Part shown: one piece after another, positions 34,321 through 43,396 of the stretch
Numbering within the stretch: the stretch's first letter is position 1
Layout of the letters: each line of letters opens with the position of its first letter
NCBI GenBank assembly: GCA_963821495.1
Contig: CAWGEA010000003.1
Span: 2,294,001 to 2,358,000 of the forward strand
From: AC-32 sp963821495
Lineage (GTDB): Bacteria > Actinomycetota > Thermoleophilia > Gaiellales > Gaiellaceae
Direction: 5' to 3'
DNA length: 64,000 bases
Made by a program: the position numbers and the translations under genes
The notes under the pieces: generated by a model
The model's database searches: none
What the model was told of the DNA's origin: nothing
What the model saw: the letters and a program-made list of their open reading frames with translations, nothing else

Positions 34321-36908
34321 TAGGCCACTGCCGGGACCTGCTCGTCGCGCGGTAGGCGCCGGGAGACGATCTGCGAGACGCCGTCGTCGCCCATCGTCAC
34401 GCCGTAGAGCACGTCGGCGGCCTCCATCGTCTTCTTCTGGTGCGTGACGACGATGAACTGCGCGCTCTCCGAGTAGCGGCGTAGCAGCTCCACGAAGCGA
34501 CCGATGTTGGCGTCGTCGAGCGCTGCCTCGACCTCGTCGAGGAGGTAGAACGGGCACGGCCGCGCAAGGAAGAGCGCGAACAGGAACGAGATCGCGCCGA
34601 GCGCCTTCTCGCCACCCGAGAGCAGCGAGAGTCGCGTCACACGCTTGCCGACCGGCCGCAGCTCCACCTCGACTCCGGGCTCGGCCCCTTCCTCCTCGGG
34701 CTCCGTGAGGCGCAGCCGACCCTGGCCGCCAGGGAAGAGGGTCGCCGCCACCTCCTCGAAGTGCGAGCTGACCGCCGCGAAGGTCTCGTCGAAACGGCGC
34801 TCGACCGTCTCGGCGAGCTCGGCGCGCAGCTCCTCGAGCTCGTTCAGGCTCGCCTCCAGGTCGGCGCGCTGCTCGGCCAGTTCCGTGAGGCGCTCCTTCT
34901 CGCGCTCGTACTCCTCCTTGGCCAGGGGGTTCACCTGGCCGAGCGTCTCGCGACGGCGCTCAAGCCGCTCGATCCTCGCGGCGAGCTCCTCGCGGTCGTC
35001 GCCCTCGGCCGGCTCCGCGCCTGCCTCCTCGAGGCGGCGGCGCGCCTCCGCGGCCTGGCCTTCGAGGTGCGCGCCCTCGACGTCGATCGCGCCCGCACGC
35101 TCGGCGGCCTCGGCCGCCGAGCGCCTGACCTCGGCCTCCGCGCCGCCCAGCCGCCGTAGCTCGGCGGCGAGCTCGCCGGCGCGCGTGGCGCCCGCGTCGA
35201 CGCGGGCCCGCAGGGGCGCCTCGAAGCGCTCCGTCGCGGTGGCCGCGTCCCGCAGTGCCGCGGCGAGACGCTCCGCGAGCGCCGCCGGCGGCCCAGTCGG
35301 CACCGGCGGCGCCTCCGCCGGGAGCTCCTCGGCGCGGCGCTCGAGCTCGTCCGCCTCCCGCGCGAGCGAACGCCGCCGCGCGTCCAGCTGCAGCAGCACC
35401 GCCTCGGCGGTCTCGCCGGCGAACCACAGCTCGCCGCGGTCGGCATCGAGGCAGTGGCCCTCGCGGGTGACGAGCACGCCGCCTTCGGCACGCACGAGCT
35501 CCGCGGGCTCGGCGAGCCAGACGTCCGCCAGGAGCTCCACCACCCGCTCACCGCCCGGACGCGGGCGAACGCGGCTCGACAGCGGCTCGGCGCCCAGCAG
35601 CGGCGGCCGCGAGGGACGTCTGTTCTCGGCTCGTCCCGGCACGAGCACGGCCAGGTCGCCGAGGCCGACCTTGCGGGCCCGCTCGACGAGCGCGAGCGCT
35701 CCCGCGGTGTCGGCCGCGACGAGCGCGGCCGCCCGGGCACCCAGCGCCGCGGCCACGGCCCGCTCGTACCCCGCCTCGACCTCGAGCAGCGACAGCGCCA
35801 GCCGCTCACCCTCCTCCGCCAGCGCCCGCGCAGCCGGCGGCAGGCCTTCGCGCTCGGCCAGCGAGTGCTCCAGCGCCGCGAGCCGCTCCCGGGCCAGGCG
35901 CGCCTTCTCGCGCAGCGCCTCACGCTCCGGGTTCGCACGCATGCGCGGCAGCGGCTCGGCCCGCAGCCGCTCGGCGAGCTCTTGGGCCGCGTCGCGCCGC
36001 AGCTCGAGGCGCTCGGCCGCGCTGCGCAGCCGGTAGAGCGCCGAGGTCGCGCCGTCCCCGCGGCCGGCCGCGGCCGCGAGCTCCTCCTCGACGCGGTTGC
36101 GTTCAGCCAGCAGCCCCTCGAGCCGCTCGCCGGTGCGGCGCCGCTCGAGCGCGGCCGCAGCCCTGCGCTCCTCGACCTCGGCCAGCCGCTCGTCGATCCC
36201 CGCCAGGTCTAGCTGCGCGAGCCGCGCACGCAGCGCGGCGATGTCGCCGCGCAGCTTCTCGGCGCGCTCGGCGGCGGTCGCCTGCAGCGCGAGCGGCCGC
36301 AGCCGCGCCTTCACCTCCGCCTCGAGATCGCGCGCCCGCTCGACCTGGATCTGGACACGCGCGAGCTTGAGCTCTGCGCGGTGCCGCCGGCGCTTGAACC
36401 TCCCAAGCCCGGCCGCGTCCTCGATCAGCGCCCGGCGCTCCTCCGGCTTGCTCGCGAGGATCTGCTCGACCTTGCCCTGGCTGATCACGGAACCGTGGCT
36501 GCCGCCGAGGCCAACGTCCGCGAGCAGCTCGACGAGGTCGGTCCGGCGTACGGCCGCACGGTTGATCAGGTACTGGCCCTCACCGCCCCGGTGCAGGCGC
36601 CTCGTGATCGAGATCTCGCTGAAGTCGAGCTCGGGGAGGGCGCCGTCCTCGTTGTCGAAGAGGAGCTCGACCTCGCAGTGATCCGCCGGCGCGTGGCCGG
36701 GCGAGCCCGCGAAGAGCACGTCGTCGGGCTTCTCCGCGCGCAGCTCATGCGGGCTCAGCGAGCCCGAGGCCCAGAGCAGCGCGTCGGCGACGTTCGACTT
36801 GCCCGAGCCGTTCGGGCCGACGACGACGGCGACGCCCGGCTCCAGGCGGACCTCGACCGGCTCCGGGAACGACTTGAAGCCGCGCAGCTTGATCGCTCGC
36901 AGGTGCAC
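34320..36908 (-). CDS. smc: Chromosome segregation protein SMC, short form
   Basis: This 862-residue protein has Walker A GPNGSGKSN near 32, the Q-loop region, coiled coil, a hinge at about 360-490, the second coil, the signature SLLSGGEKALGAISFLFALF and Walker B FYLLDEVEAALDD. It loads with ScpA/B to compact the chromosome. Typical Smc is 1150 to 1200 residues with arms of about 330 residues each; here each coil is only about 190-200 residues, so the arms are shortened symmetrically. The frame is intact, so this is not a visible deletion error. Confidence 0.9.
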   Translation of the reverse strand: MHLRAIKLRGFKSFPEPVEVRLEPGVAVVVGPNGSGKSNVADALLWASGSLSPHELRAEKPDDVLFAGSPGHAPADHCEVELLFDNEDGALPELDFSEISITRRLHRGGEGQYLINRAAVRRTDLVELLADVGLGGSHGSVISQGKVEQILASKPEERRALIEDAAGLGRFKRRRHRAELKLARVQIQVERARDLEAEVKARLRPLALQATAAERAEKLRGDIAALRARLAQLDLAGIDERLAEVEERRAAAALERRRTGERLEGLLAERNRVEEELAAAAGRGDGATSALYRLRSAAERLELRRDAAQELAERLRAEPLPRMRANPEREALREKARLARERLAALEHSLAEREGLPPAARALAEEGERLALSLLEVEAGYERAVAAALGARAAALVAADTAGALALVERARKVGLGDLAVLVPGRAENRRPSRPPLLGAEPLSSRVRPRPGGERVVELLADVWLAEPAELVRAEGGVLVTREGHCLDADRGELWFAGETAEAVLLQLDARRRSLAREADELERRAEELPAEAPPVPTGPPAALAERLAAALRDAATATERFEAPLRARVDAGATRAGELAAELRRLGGAEAEVRRSAAEAAERAGAIDVEGAHLEGQAAEARRRLEEAGAEPAEGDDREELAARIERLERRRETLGQVNPLAKEEYEREKERLTELAEQRADLEASLNELEELRAELAETVERRFDETFAAVSSHFEEVAATLFPGGQGRLRLTEPEEEGAEPGVEVELRPVGKRVTRLSLLSGGEKALGAISFLFALFLARPCPFYLLDEVEAALDDANIGRFVELLRRYSESAQFIVVTHQKKTMEAADVLYGVTMGDDGVSQIVSRRLPRDEQVPAVA

Positions 36909-36924
36909 GCGCGCCGGAGGTTAC

Positions 36925-36951
36925 GGGGCGCGGCGGATGCCGCCGCGCCCC
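36925..36951 (-). terminator. Strong hairpin between the DUF1059 gene and smc
   Basis: GGGGCGCGGCGG (36925-36936) and CCGCCGCGCCCC (36940-36951) form a perfect 12-bp stem around a 3-base loop, directly after the DUF1059 stop codon and 17 bases before the smc start on the same strand. It lacks a T-run. It may end most transcripts from rnc/DUF1059 and leave smc on read-through or its own promoter. Confidence 0.65.
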
Positions 36952-36957
36952 GAGCGC

Positions 36958-37116
36958 TCACTCGTCCTCGACCATCCCGGCGAGCGTCTCGCGCGGGAAC
37001 TGGTCGGCCATGTCGGCGTGCACCTCCTGGACGTGCTGCTCGGCGTTGTCGAGCACCTCGTCCTCGGTCTCGCCGCGGATCGTCTCGCCGCAGGCGCAGT
37101 TGATCACCTTGGCCAT
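36958..37116 (-). CDS. DUF1059 small protein
   Basis: This 52-residue protein begins MAKVINCACGETIRGETEDEVL and continues with NAEQHVQEVHADM, the DUF1059 pattern: a CxC pair, a helix, and a His-x-x-x-His near 28-33. The Cys/His set suggests metal binding. Its function is unknown. It lies 32 bases after rnc and before a strong hairpin. Confidence 0.8.
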   Translation of the reverse strand: MAKVINCACGETIRGETEDEVLDNAEQHVQEVHADMADQFPRETLAGMVEDE

Positions 37117-37148
37117 CAGGCCTCCTCGGGTGGACGACCCGGCGAAGG

Positions 37149-37793
37149 CTACGCGGCGGCGAGGAGGCGGTCGAGCGCCTGCCGCGCGGCGGCCTGCTCG
37201 GCGGCCTTCTTCGAGCGGCCGGTACCGACGCCGGCCTCCTCGCCGTCGATCACAGCGGCGCACTTGAAGACGCGGTCGTGCGGCGGGCCCTGCACGTCCA
37301 GCACGTTGTAGGCGACCTGCCGCCCCTGCCGCGCGAGCTCCTCCTGGAGCTCCGTCTTGTGGTCGACGTGGCTGGTCAGCGCGTAGACGATGCGGCCGTC
37401 GAAAGCGTCGACGACGGCCTCGCGGATCGGCTCGAAGCCGTGCTGCAAGTAGAGCGCGGCCAGCGAGGCCTCGAGCAGCGCCGCGAGCACGTTGCGGTTG
37501 CGCGAGAGGCGCTCGAGCTCGTCCGCCGGCGCCAGCTCGCCGCCCCGCTCGGCAAGGCGCGACCCGAGCCCCATCTCCCGAGCCACCACGGCGCACGAGG
37601 CCCGGGAGACGACGTGCGAGCGAATCTTCGCCATCCGGCCCTCCGAGAAGTCCGGGTGACGGTCGTAGAGCGCGCGCGCGATCGCCAGCTCGAGCACGCT
37701 GTCGCCGAGGAACTCGAGCCGCTCGTACGAGGACGCGCGGTCCGGCGCCCAGGAGCTGTGCGTGAAGACGTTCTCCAGCAGCTCCCCCGGCAG
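37149..37793 (-). CDS. rnc: Ribonuclease III, start codon non-canonical
   Basis: This enzyme cuts double-stranded RNA in rRNA and mRNA maturation. The nuclease domain has the signature YERLEFLGDSVLELA with catalytic acids; a double-stranded-RNA-binding domain follows, with HKTELQEELARQGRQVAYNVL and SKKAAEQAAARQAL. The only canonical start, GTG 37697, lies inside the signature and would delete FTHSSW and the first helices. Upstream in frame there is no ATG, GTG or TTG for more than 100 bases. CTG 37793 gives MPGELLENVFTHSSW; ATC 37802 is an alternative. Confidence 0.85.
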   Translation of the reverse strand: MPGELLENVFTHSSWAPDRASSYERLEFLGDSVLELAIARALYDRHPDFSEGRMAKIRSHVVSRASCAVVAREMGLGSRLAERGGELAPADELERLSRNRNVLAALLEASLAALYLQHGFEPIREAVVDAFDGRIVYALTSHVDHKTELQEELARQGRQVAYNVLDVQGPPHDRVFKCAAVIDGEEAGVGTGRSKKAAEQAAARQALDRLLAAA

Positions 37794-37842
37794 GCCGTCG
37801 ATGAGCCGCGAGAGCTCCTCGGGCCGGCCGCTCGGGGCGCGG

Positions 37843-38088
37843 CTACTGGTGCGTTGAGACGTAGTCGACGGCTTGCCCGACGGTCTGGATCTTCTGCGCG
37901 TCCTCGTCCGAGATCTTGATCCCGAACTGGTCCTCCAGCTCCATGATCAGCTCCACGAGATCGAGCGAGTCGGCATCGAGATCCTCCTGGAACGAGGCGT
38001 CTTCCGTGATCTCGTTCTCGTCGACTCCGAGTTGCTCCGTCAGAACGTCCTTGACCCGCTCGAAGACTTCCTCTCGCGATGCTGCCAT
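37843..38088 (-). CDS. acpP: Acyl carrier protein
   Basis: This 81-residue acidic protein carries growing fatty acyl chains on a phosphopantetheine arm. The attachment motif is DADSLDLVELIMELE (Ser in DSLD). The four-helix layout and length fit AcpP. It lies between plsX and rnc, six bases after plsX, a common order in Gram-positives. Confidence 0.96.
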   Translation of the reverse strand: MAASREEVFERVKDVLTEQLGVDENEITEDASFQEDLDADSLDLVELIMELEDQFGIKISDEDAQKIQTVGQAVDYVSTHQ

Positions 38089-38094
38089 CTCACC

Positions 38095-39093
38095 TCACTT
38101 GCCGGGGGGTTCAGAGCGCGCGGATGCTAACACTCTTTCCGGAAGGCGCTGCGCGAGCCTGCCGACGACGTCGTGCTCGACGCCGCGCGCGGCCAGGCGG
38201 ATCGCGTTCGCGATCGCGCGGCGGGAGGAGTTGCCGTGCGCGATCACGGCCAGCCCGCGCAAGCCGAGCAGGTACGCGCCGCCGTAGGTCTCGGGGTCGA
38301 GCCGGTTGCGCATCCCGCGCGCGGCCGGGCGGATCAGGAGTCCGCCGACGCGGCCGCGCCGAGTGGCGACGATCTCCTCGCGGAGGGCGTCGAGCAAGAC
38401 CTTGATCGTTCCCTCGAGCAGCTTGAGGACGACGTTGCCGGTGAACCCGTCGCACACGACGACGTCGGAGGTGCCGAGCAGCAGGTCGCGGCTCTCGGTG
38501 TTGCCGCCGAAACGCAGACCCTCGGCCTCGGCCAGGAGCGAGTGCGCCTCGAGCGTGAGCTGGTTGCCCTTCTCGGCCTCCTCGCCGATCGACAGCAGGC
38601 GCACCTCGGGTTCGCGGATCTCGAGCACCTCCTCGGCGAAAACGCCGCCCATGTGCGCGAACTGGAGCAGATGCTCCGGCCGCGCGTCGGCGTTCGCGCC
38701 CGAGTCGATCAGCACCGAGGGGCCGTGCTTGGCGGGGATCACGACCGCGATCGCCGGGCGCGCGACGCCCTTCAGGCGGCGCAGCTCGACGAAGCACGCG
38801 GCCAGCATCGCGCCGGTGTTTCCGGCCGAGACCACCGCCTCCGCGCGCCCCTGGCCGACGGCGCGGCAGGCCGCCACGAGCGAGCTGTTCGGCTTGGCGC
38901 GCACGGCGTCGGCGGGCTTCTCGTCCATCGCGATCGCGTCCGGGGCCTCCACGAGCTCGAGGCCGCCGGTGTCGAGGCTTGCAGGGCCGAACAGCACCGG
39001 CTCGATGCCGTCCTGCGCGGCCTCGAGCGCGCCCGCTACGACCTCGTCCGGCGCGCGGTCCCCGCCCAGCGCGTCGACCGCGACCCGCGCCAT
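38095..39093 (-). CDS. plsX: Phosphate acyltransferase PlsX
   Basis: This 332-residue enzyme makes acyl-phosphate from acyl-ACP for phospholipid synthesis. It begins MARVAVDALGGDRAPDEVV and has VSAGNTGAMLAACFVELRRLKGVARPA, LIDSGANADA, CDGFTGNVVLK and GGAYLLGLRGLAVIAHG, all PlsX hallmarks. The acyl-phosphate may also come from the FakA/DegV pair at 51892-54736. The gene follows rpmF by four bases. Confidence 0.95.
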   Translation of the reverse strand: MARVAVDALGGDRAPDEVVAGALEAAQDGIEPVLFGPASLDTGGLELVEAPDAIAMDEKPADAVRAKPNSSLVAACRAVGQGRAEAVVSAGNTGAMLAACFVELRRLKGVARPAIAVVIPAKHGPSVLIDSGANADARPEHLLQFAHMGGVFAEEVLEIREPEVRLLSIGEEAEKGNQLTLEAHSLLAEAEGLRFGGNTESRDLLLGTSDVVVCDGFTGNVVLKLLEGTIKVLLDALREEIVATRRGRVGGLLIRPAARGMRNRLDPETYGGAYLLGLRGLAVIAHGNSSRRAIANAIRLAARGVEHDVVGRLAQRLPERVLASARSEPPGK

Positions 39094-39097
39094 GGGG

Positions 39098-39286
39098 CTA
39101 CGGAGCCGGGGTGCGGAGCGGCTCGATCTCGCGGCCGCCGTAGGTCTTGCAGCTCGGGCACATGCGGTGCGGCTGCTTCGGCCGGCCGCACTGCGGGCAC
39201 GTGTTCACGCGCGGCGCCTCGAGCCGGTGCGTTGCGCGCCGCTTGTCCCGGCGCGACTTGGAGGTTTTCTTCTTCGGGACGGCCAT
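39098..39286 (-). CDS. rpmF: 50S ribosomal protein L32
   Basis: This 62-residue protein begins MAVPKKKTSKSRRDKRRATH and carries CPQCGRPKQPHRMCPSC, a four-Cys zinc ribbon. It is L32. rpmF is usually preceded by yceD; here yceD is 3 kb away (42329-42838) on the same strand, with the two-component locus inserted between them in the opposite direction. Confidence 0.95.
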   Translation of the reverse strand: MAVPKKKTSKSRRDKRRATHRLEAPRVNTCPQCGRPKQPHRMCPSCKTYGGREIEPLRTPAP

Positions 39287-39365
39287 CGGCGGGCGAGTAT
39301 AGCCATAGGAGGGTCTGACGGAATAGCGCTCGCACAGCCGGTATGCGTCAAGCCCTCCCGGCCCG

Positions 39366-39416
39366 CTTTGCCGAACCTTTACCGAGACCTGACCCGCTCT
39401 TCGCCTCGGCTTGCCC
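39366..39416 (+). promoter_or_regulatory. Five heptad direct repeats, 11-bp period (probable OmpR-type regulator array)
   Basis: Five 7-base repeats lie exactly 11 bases apart: CTTTGCC (39366-39372), CTTTACC (39377-39383), CCTGACC (39388-39394), CTTCGCC (39399-39405) and CTTGCCC (39410-39416), with 4-base spacers GAAC, GAGA, CGCT and TCGG. OmpR/PhoB-family regulators bind such 7-bp direct repeats with 4-bp spacers. The array is 64 bases before the exported protein gene at 39481 and 500 bases before an OmpR-type regulator gene. A matching array lies at 48110-48149. Confidence 0.65.
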
Positions 39417-39480
39417 GCCCGGAACCCACCTCGGGCAACCCTGTCCTGCAAGCGACGCGAGGGAGGAAGCGAGGCAGGAC

Positions 39481-39876
39481 ATGTTCAAGATCGCGGCAAT
39501 CGTCGGAGGCGTCCTCCTGCTGGCAGGCGTGGCGCTGGCCGGCACGTTGACGAGTCTCGGCTCGACCAACAGCCCGACGATCGGCAAGCTGCCGCTTGCA
39601 GCAGACACGACGACCCGCCAGGAAGACCGCAACCGCGAGCACCAAGCGGGCGGCCGCGCCCAGGAGCCCGGGGAGGATCTCCGCGGTCCCTGCGACGAGG
39701 CCGAGCACGCAAACGACGCGCGCTGTGCCGTCGGCAGGCGCACGATCACCGTCCCGACGCACGCCGGCGACCGTGGCCAGAACCGTGGCCACGACGCCGG
39801 TGATGACCACGGCGGCCGCTCCGGCCCCGGCAATGGCGGCGAGCCCGGCCACGGCGGCCGCGGCGGCGACGACTGA
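39481..39876 (+). CDS. Small membrane-anchored or exported protein, GGDD-tailed (copy A)
   Basis: I do not recognise a family. The 131-residue protein has one hydrophobic N-terminal segment (about 3-25) without a clear cleavage motif. A hydrophilic middle follows with two cysteines (GPCDEAEH and ARCAVG). The tail is rich in His, Gly and Asp and ends GHGGRGGDD. The tail matches those of the proteins at 42030-42332 (GHGGDD) and 48194-48622 (PEHGGGDD). The acidic, His-rich tail suggests binding of a metal cation. ATG follows GAGG at six bases, after the heptad array, and the gene ends in a terminator. Confidence 0.6.
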   Translation: MFKIAAIVGGVLLLAGVALAGTLTSLGSTNSPTIGKLPLAADTTTRQEDRNREHQAGGRAQEPGEDLRGPCDEAEHANDARCAVGRRTITVPTHAGDRGQNRGHDAGDDHGGRSGPGNGGEPGHGGRGGDD

Positions 39877-39895
39877 CCCCCCAACCCCCGAGCAC

Positions 39896-39926
39896 GAGAC
39901 GGCCCGGCTCTCCCCCGGGCCGTCTC
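39896..39926 (+). terminator. Terminator hairpin after copy A
   Basis: GAGACGGCCCGG (39896-39907) pairs perfectly with CCGGGCCGTCTC (39915-39926), a 12-bp stem with a 7-base loop, 20 bases after the copy A stop and 18 bases before the response regulator ATG. It has no T-run. It should uncouple the copy A transcript from the two-component genes, at least in part. Confidence 0.75.
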
Positions 39927-39943
39927 GGCGTCACAATCTCGAT

Positions 39944-40644
<701 letters not shown>

Positions 40645-40648
<4 letters not shown>

Positions 40649-42045
40649 GCCTCCGCACGCAGCTGCTCGGCGCGTTCGCGTACGTGCTGCTGCTGATCAT
40701 CGTCGCGCTCGAGGTGCCGCTTGCCCTGAACCTCGCGCGCCGCATCGACGCGGAGGTGAAGAACGAGGCCGCCTCGCAGGCCTTCGTCGTCGCGGCCAAC
40801 GCCTCCGGACACATGCGCGACCGGAAAGAGCTGGGCGAGGTCGTCCGCCGCTCGGGCTCACAGCTGGGTGCCCGCGTGATCGTCGTGGACACCGCGGGCC
40901 GGCTGCTCGCGGACTCGACCGTCGCGCGCCCGCCCCGCGTGTCGTACGCGTCTCGGCCCGAGATCGGGATCGCGTTGCACGGCAACCGGGCCCAGGGCGA
41001 GCGCCACAGCGTCACGCTCGGGCAGGACCTGCTCTACACGGCGGTGCCGATCACGAACACCGGTCGCGTCGTGGGCGCGGCGCGCGTGACGCAGAGCCTC
41101 GCGGCCGTGCACTCGCGAATCCGCCGGGGCGTGTTCGCGCTCATCGCGATCGGCGCCTTCGCGATGGTCGTCGGCCTCGCGCTCGCGTGGTTCCTGGCGA
41201 GCTCGCTCTCGAAGCCGCTGCGCAACCTGGCGAACACGGCGCGGCGCCTCGAGGCCGGCGACCTCGACGCACGCGCCGAGCTCGCCGGCGCGACCGAGCA
41301 GCGCGAGGTCTCGGCAGCCTTCAACGACATGGCCGAGCGGCTCGGCGTGGTGCTGGCCGCGCAGCGCCAGTTCGTGGCCAACGCGTCGCACCAGCTGCGC
41401 ACGCCGCTCACCGGCCTGCGGCTGCGGCTGGAATCCGCGCGCGCGAAGACCGGCGGCGAGGCGGGGGCGGCCGCGGAGCTGGAGGCGGCGGAGCGGGAGG
41501 TCGAACGGCTGGCGCGGCTGCTGACCTCGCTGCTCACGCTCGCCCGCGAGGGCGACAAGCCCGGCGCCCCGCGGCCGGTCTCGCTCGCGCGTGCGGCCGA
41601 GCGAGCCTACGAGCGCTGGGCTGCCGCAGCCGAGCAGGACGGCCGGGCGCTCGAGCTCGTCGGGAACGGAGAGGCGACGATCGCGGCCTCCGAGGAAGAC
41701 CTCGCGATCCTGCTCGACAACCTGATCGAGAACGCGCTCCGCTACTCGCCGACGCGCGTGACCCTCGAATGGGGGCGCGACGGCGGCGAGGCCTGGCTGG
41801 CGGTGCTCGACGAGGGCCCGGGCCTCGTGGCCGGCGAGGAGGCGCGGCTGTTCCAGCGCTTCGAGCGAGGCAGCGCCGGCAGCGGCCAGGCGGGCACCGG
41901 CCTCGGCCTCTCGATCGTGCAGACGCTCGCCCACCGCTGGCGCGGCGAGGCGTCGCTGTCGAACCGCCTCGAGGGCGGAACGCGGGCGGAGGTGCGCTTT
42001 CCGGCCGCGGCTACAGTGGAGGAGGAACCATGGGTCGAGGCCTGA
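40645..42045 (+). CDS. Membrane sensor histidine kinase
   Basis: This 466-residue kinase phosphorylates the regulator encoded just upstream. Two membrane segments (about 9-31 and 155-178) bracket an extracytoplasmic sensor domain of about 120 residues with no clear ligand motif. A HAMP domain follows, then the phospho-acceptor box ANASHQLRTPLTGLRL, and the ATP domain: DNLIENALRYSP (N box), LDEGPG (G1), and GTGLGLSIVQTLAHR (G2). The last bases overlap the GGDD-tailed gene at 42030, so all three are one transcript. Confidence 0.94.
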
Positions 42046-42332
42046 TCGTCGCAACGCTCGCCGTCATCGGCCTGCTCTGCGCGGCCGGTATGGGCTACGC
42101 CGCCTACGTCGTCTCGCGCGGCTCGGTCGCCGTTCCGGTGACGAGGCTCGAGCAGGCGCCGCAGGACTTGACGCCCTCGCGCGTCCGCGCGAAGGCCAAG
42201 CCGAAGCCGGCCCACACGTCGACGACCACGACGACGCAAACCGTCGCGCCGCCTCCCCCTCCGCCGACCACGACCGTCGACGACCACGGCGGTGGCCGCG
42301 GCGGCGGCGGTGGCCACGGAGGGGACGACTAG
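42030..42332 (+). CDS. Small membrane-anchored protein, GGDD-tailed (copy B)
   Basis: This 100-residue protein has a hydrophobic N-terminus (about 5-28), a basic middle (KAKPKPAH), a run of Thr then eight Pro-rich residues, and a tail DDHGGG...GGHGGDD. It starts inside the kinase gene after GGAGGAACC. Only the N-terminal anchor and tail resemble copies A and C. The Pro/Thr stretch would hold the His/Asp tail away from the membrane. Its stop TAG shares CTAG with the stop of the convergent yceD. It may present metal to, or report to, the kinase. Confidence 0.6.
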   Translation: MGRGLIVATLAVIGLLCAAGMGYAAYVVSRGSVAVPVTRLEQAPQDLTPSRVRAKAKPKPAHTSTTTTTQTVAPPPPPPTTTVDDHGGGRGGGGGHGGDD

Positions 42333-42838
42333 AGCTTTTCTCTGAGCTCGGCGAGCGCCGCCCAGCGGGAGTCGGGCTCGGGCTCGCCGTGGTCGTGCGG
42401 CTCGTCGTTCAGGTCCTTGCCGCAGACCGGGCAGAGGCCGGCGCAGTCGGGCCGGCACAGGATCTTGTCCGGGAGCTCGAGCGCGACAGCGTCCCGCGCC
42501 CAGGCGGAGAGGTCGAGCTTGTCGTTCTCGAGGTAGGCCGTCTGCAGCTCCTCGTCGTCGCCGGGGCTCGCTGCCTGGTACTCGCGCGCCGCGACGTGGA
42601 CGTCGAGCACCGCGTCGCCGAGGCAGCGGAAGCACGGCCCGTGCTGGCGGGCGTCGAAGCGCAGCTCGAAGACGGTCCCCGTGGAGGCGCACGTGACGGT
42701 CAGCTCCGCCGGGACCTTCTGGGGCACCGGCAGGTAGCGCTGGCCGCCGAGCTCGAACGGCTCGAGCTCGATTTCGCGCTCGTCGCGGAACTGCTCGCCG
42801 GAGCGAAGCCTGATGCTGCGGAGGTCGACCGTGGTCAT
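42329..42838 (-). CDS. yceD: YceD-family (DUF177) protein
   Basis: This 169-residue protein has PCFRCLGDA in the middle and CRPDCAGLCPVCGKDLN near 130-146, the metal-binding Cys pattern of the YceD family. YceD is linked to 23S rRNA accumulation and normally precedes rpmF. The gene lies 3 kb upstream of rpmF on the same strand, with the two-component locus between. Its 3' end overlaps the convergent gene by 4 bases. Confidence 0.85.
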   Translation of the reverse strand: MTTVDLRSIRLRSGEQFRDEREIELEPFELGGQRYLPVPQKVPAELTVTCASTGTVFELRFDARQHGPCFRCLGDAVLDVHVAAREYQAASPGDDEELQTAYLENDKLDLSAWARDAVALELPDKILCRPDCAGLCPVCGKDLNDEPHDHGEPEPDSRWAALAELREKL

Positions 42839-42878
42839 GTGGCCACGGTAGCCAAGGCATCCCCAGCGCCCGCGTGCT

Positions 42879-43388
42879 TCAGATGCGCCGAACGAGCTCG
42901 TCGAGCGGCTTGCGGTTCGCCTCCGCGCTCCACTCCTCGGCGCTCTTCGACTCCGGGTGGAAGTCGCGCTTCGGGTAGCCGAAGCTCGGGATGTTCAGTG
43001 GGAGCCAGCCGGGGTCGAGGCCGAGCGCACGCGCCGCGGCGTCCTGGTCGGCCATCCCGTTCGGGCAGGAGGCGACGCCCTCGCTCCAGGCGGTCAGGAA
43101 CATGTTCTGCATGGCCCGGCCGACGTCGACGGGGTAGCCGCCGCCCTCGGTCGCGATCCCGACGGCGAAGGCACAGGTCGCGATGTTGCCGTGGGCATAG
43201 ACCACGTCGGCCACGCGTCCCTTCGCCTCGCCGCTCTCGACCACGACGAACAGCCAGGGCTGCTTGTTCACGGCGCTCCCAGAGAGGCGGCCCGCATCGA
43301 GGATCCGCCGCTGCACGTCCGCCGGAACCGGCCGTTCGGAGTAGCTGCGCCAGTCGCGCTTGCTCGCGACCGCGAGGTACACGTCCAC
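42879..43388 (-). CDS. Nitroreductase-family protein
   Basis: This 169-residue protein has the nitroreductase layout: SKRDWRSYSERPVPADVQRRILDAG (the R-S-x-R-x-[FY] type opening), SGSAVNKQPWLFVVV, DVGRAMQNMFLTAWSEG and IPSFGYPKRDFHPESK. The family binds FMN and reduces nitro groups, quinones or F420-linked substrates. The protein is shorter than the usual 190-220. It is followed nine bases upstream by the coiled-coil gene. Start GTG 43388. Confidence 0.87.
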   Translation of the reverse strand: MDVYLAVASKRDWRSYSERPVPADVQRRILDAGRLSGSAVNKQPWLFVVVESGEAKGRVADVVYAHGNIATCAFAVGIATEGGGYPVDVGRAMQNMFLTAWSEGVASCPNGMADQDAAARALGLDPGWLPLNIPSFGYPKRDFHPESKSAEEWSAEANRKPLDELVRRI

Positions 43389-43396
43389 GGCGGCGC

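Noticed and set aside
39596..39943. N-terminal extension of the OmpR-type regulator to 39596
   Set aside because: The extension runs through the GGDD-tailed gene in another frame and across a terminator; ATG 39944 gives the normal receiver start.
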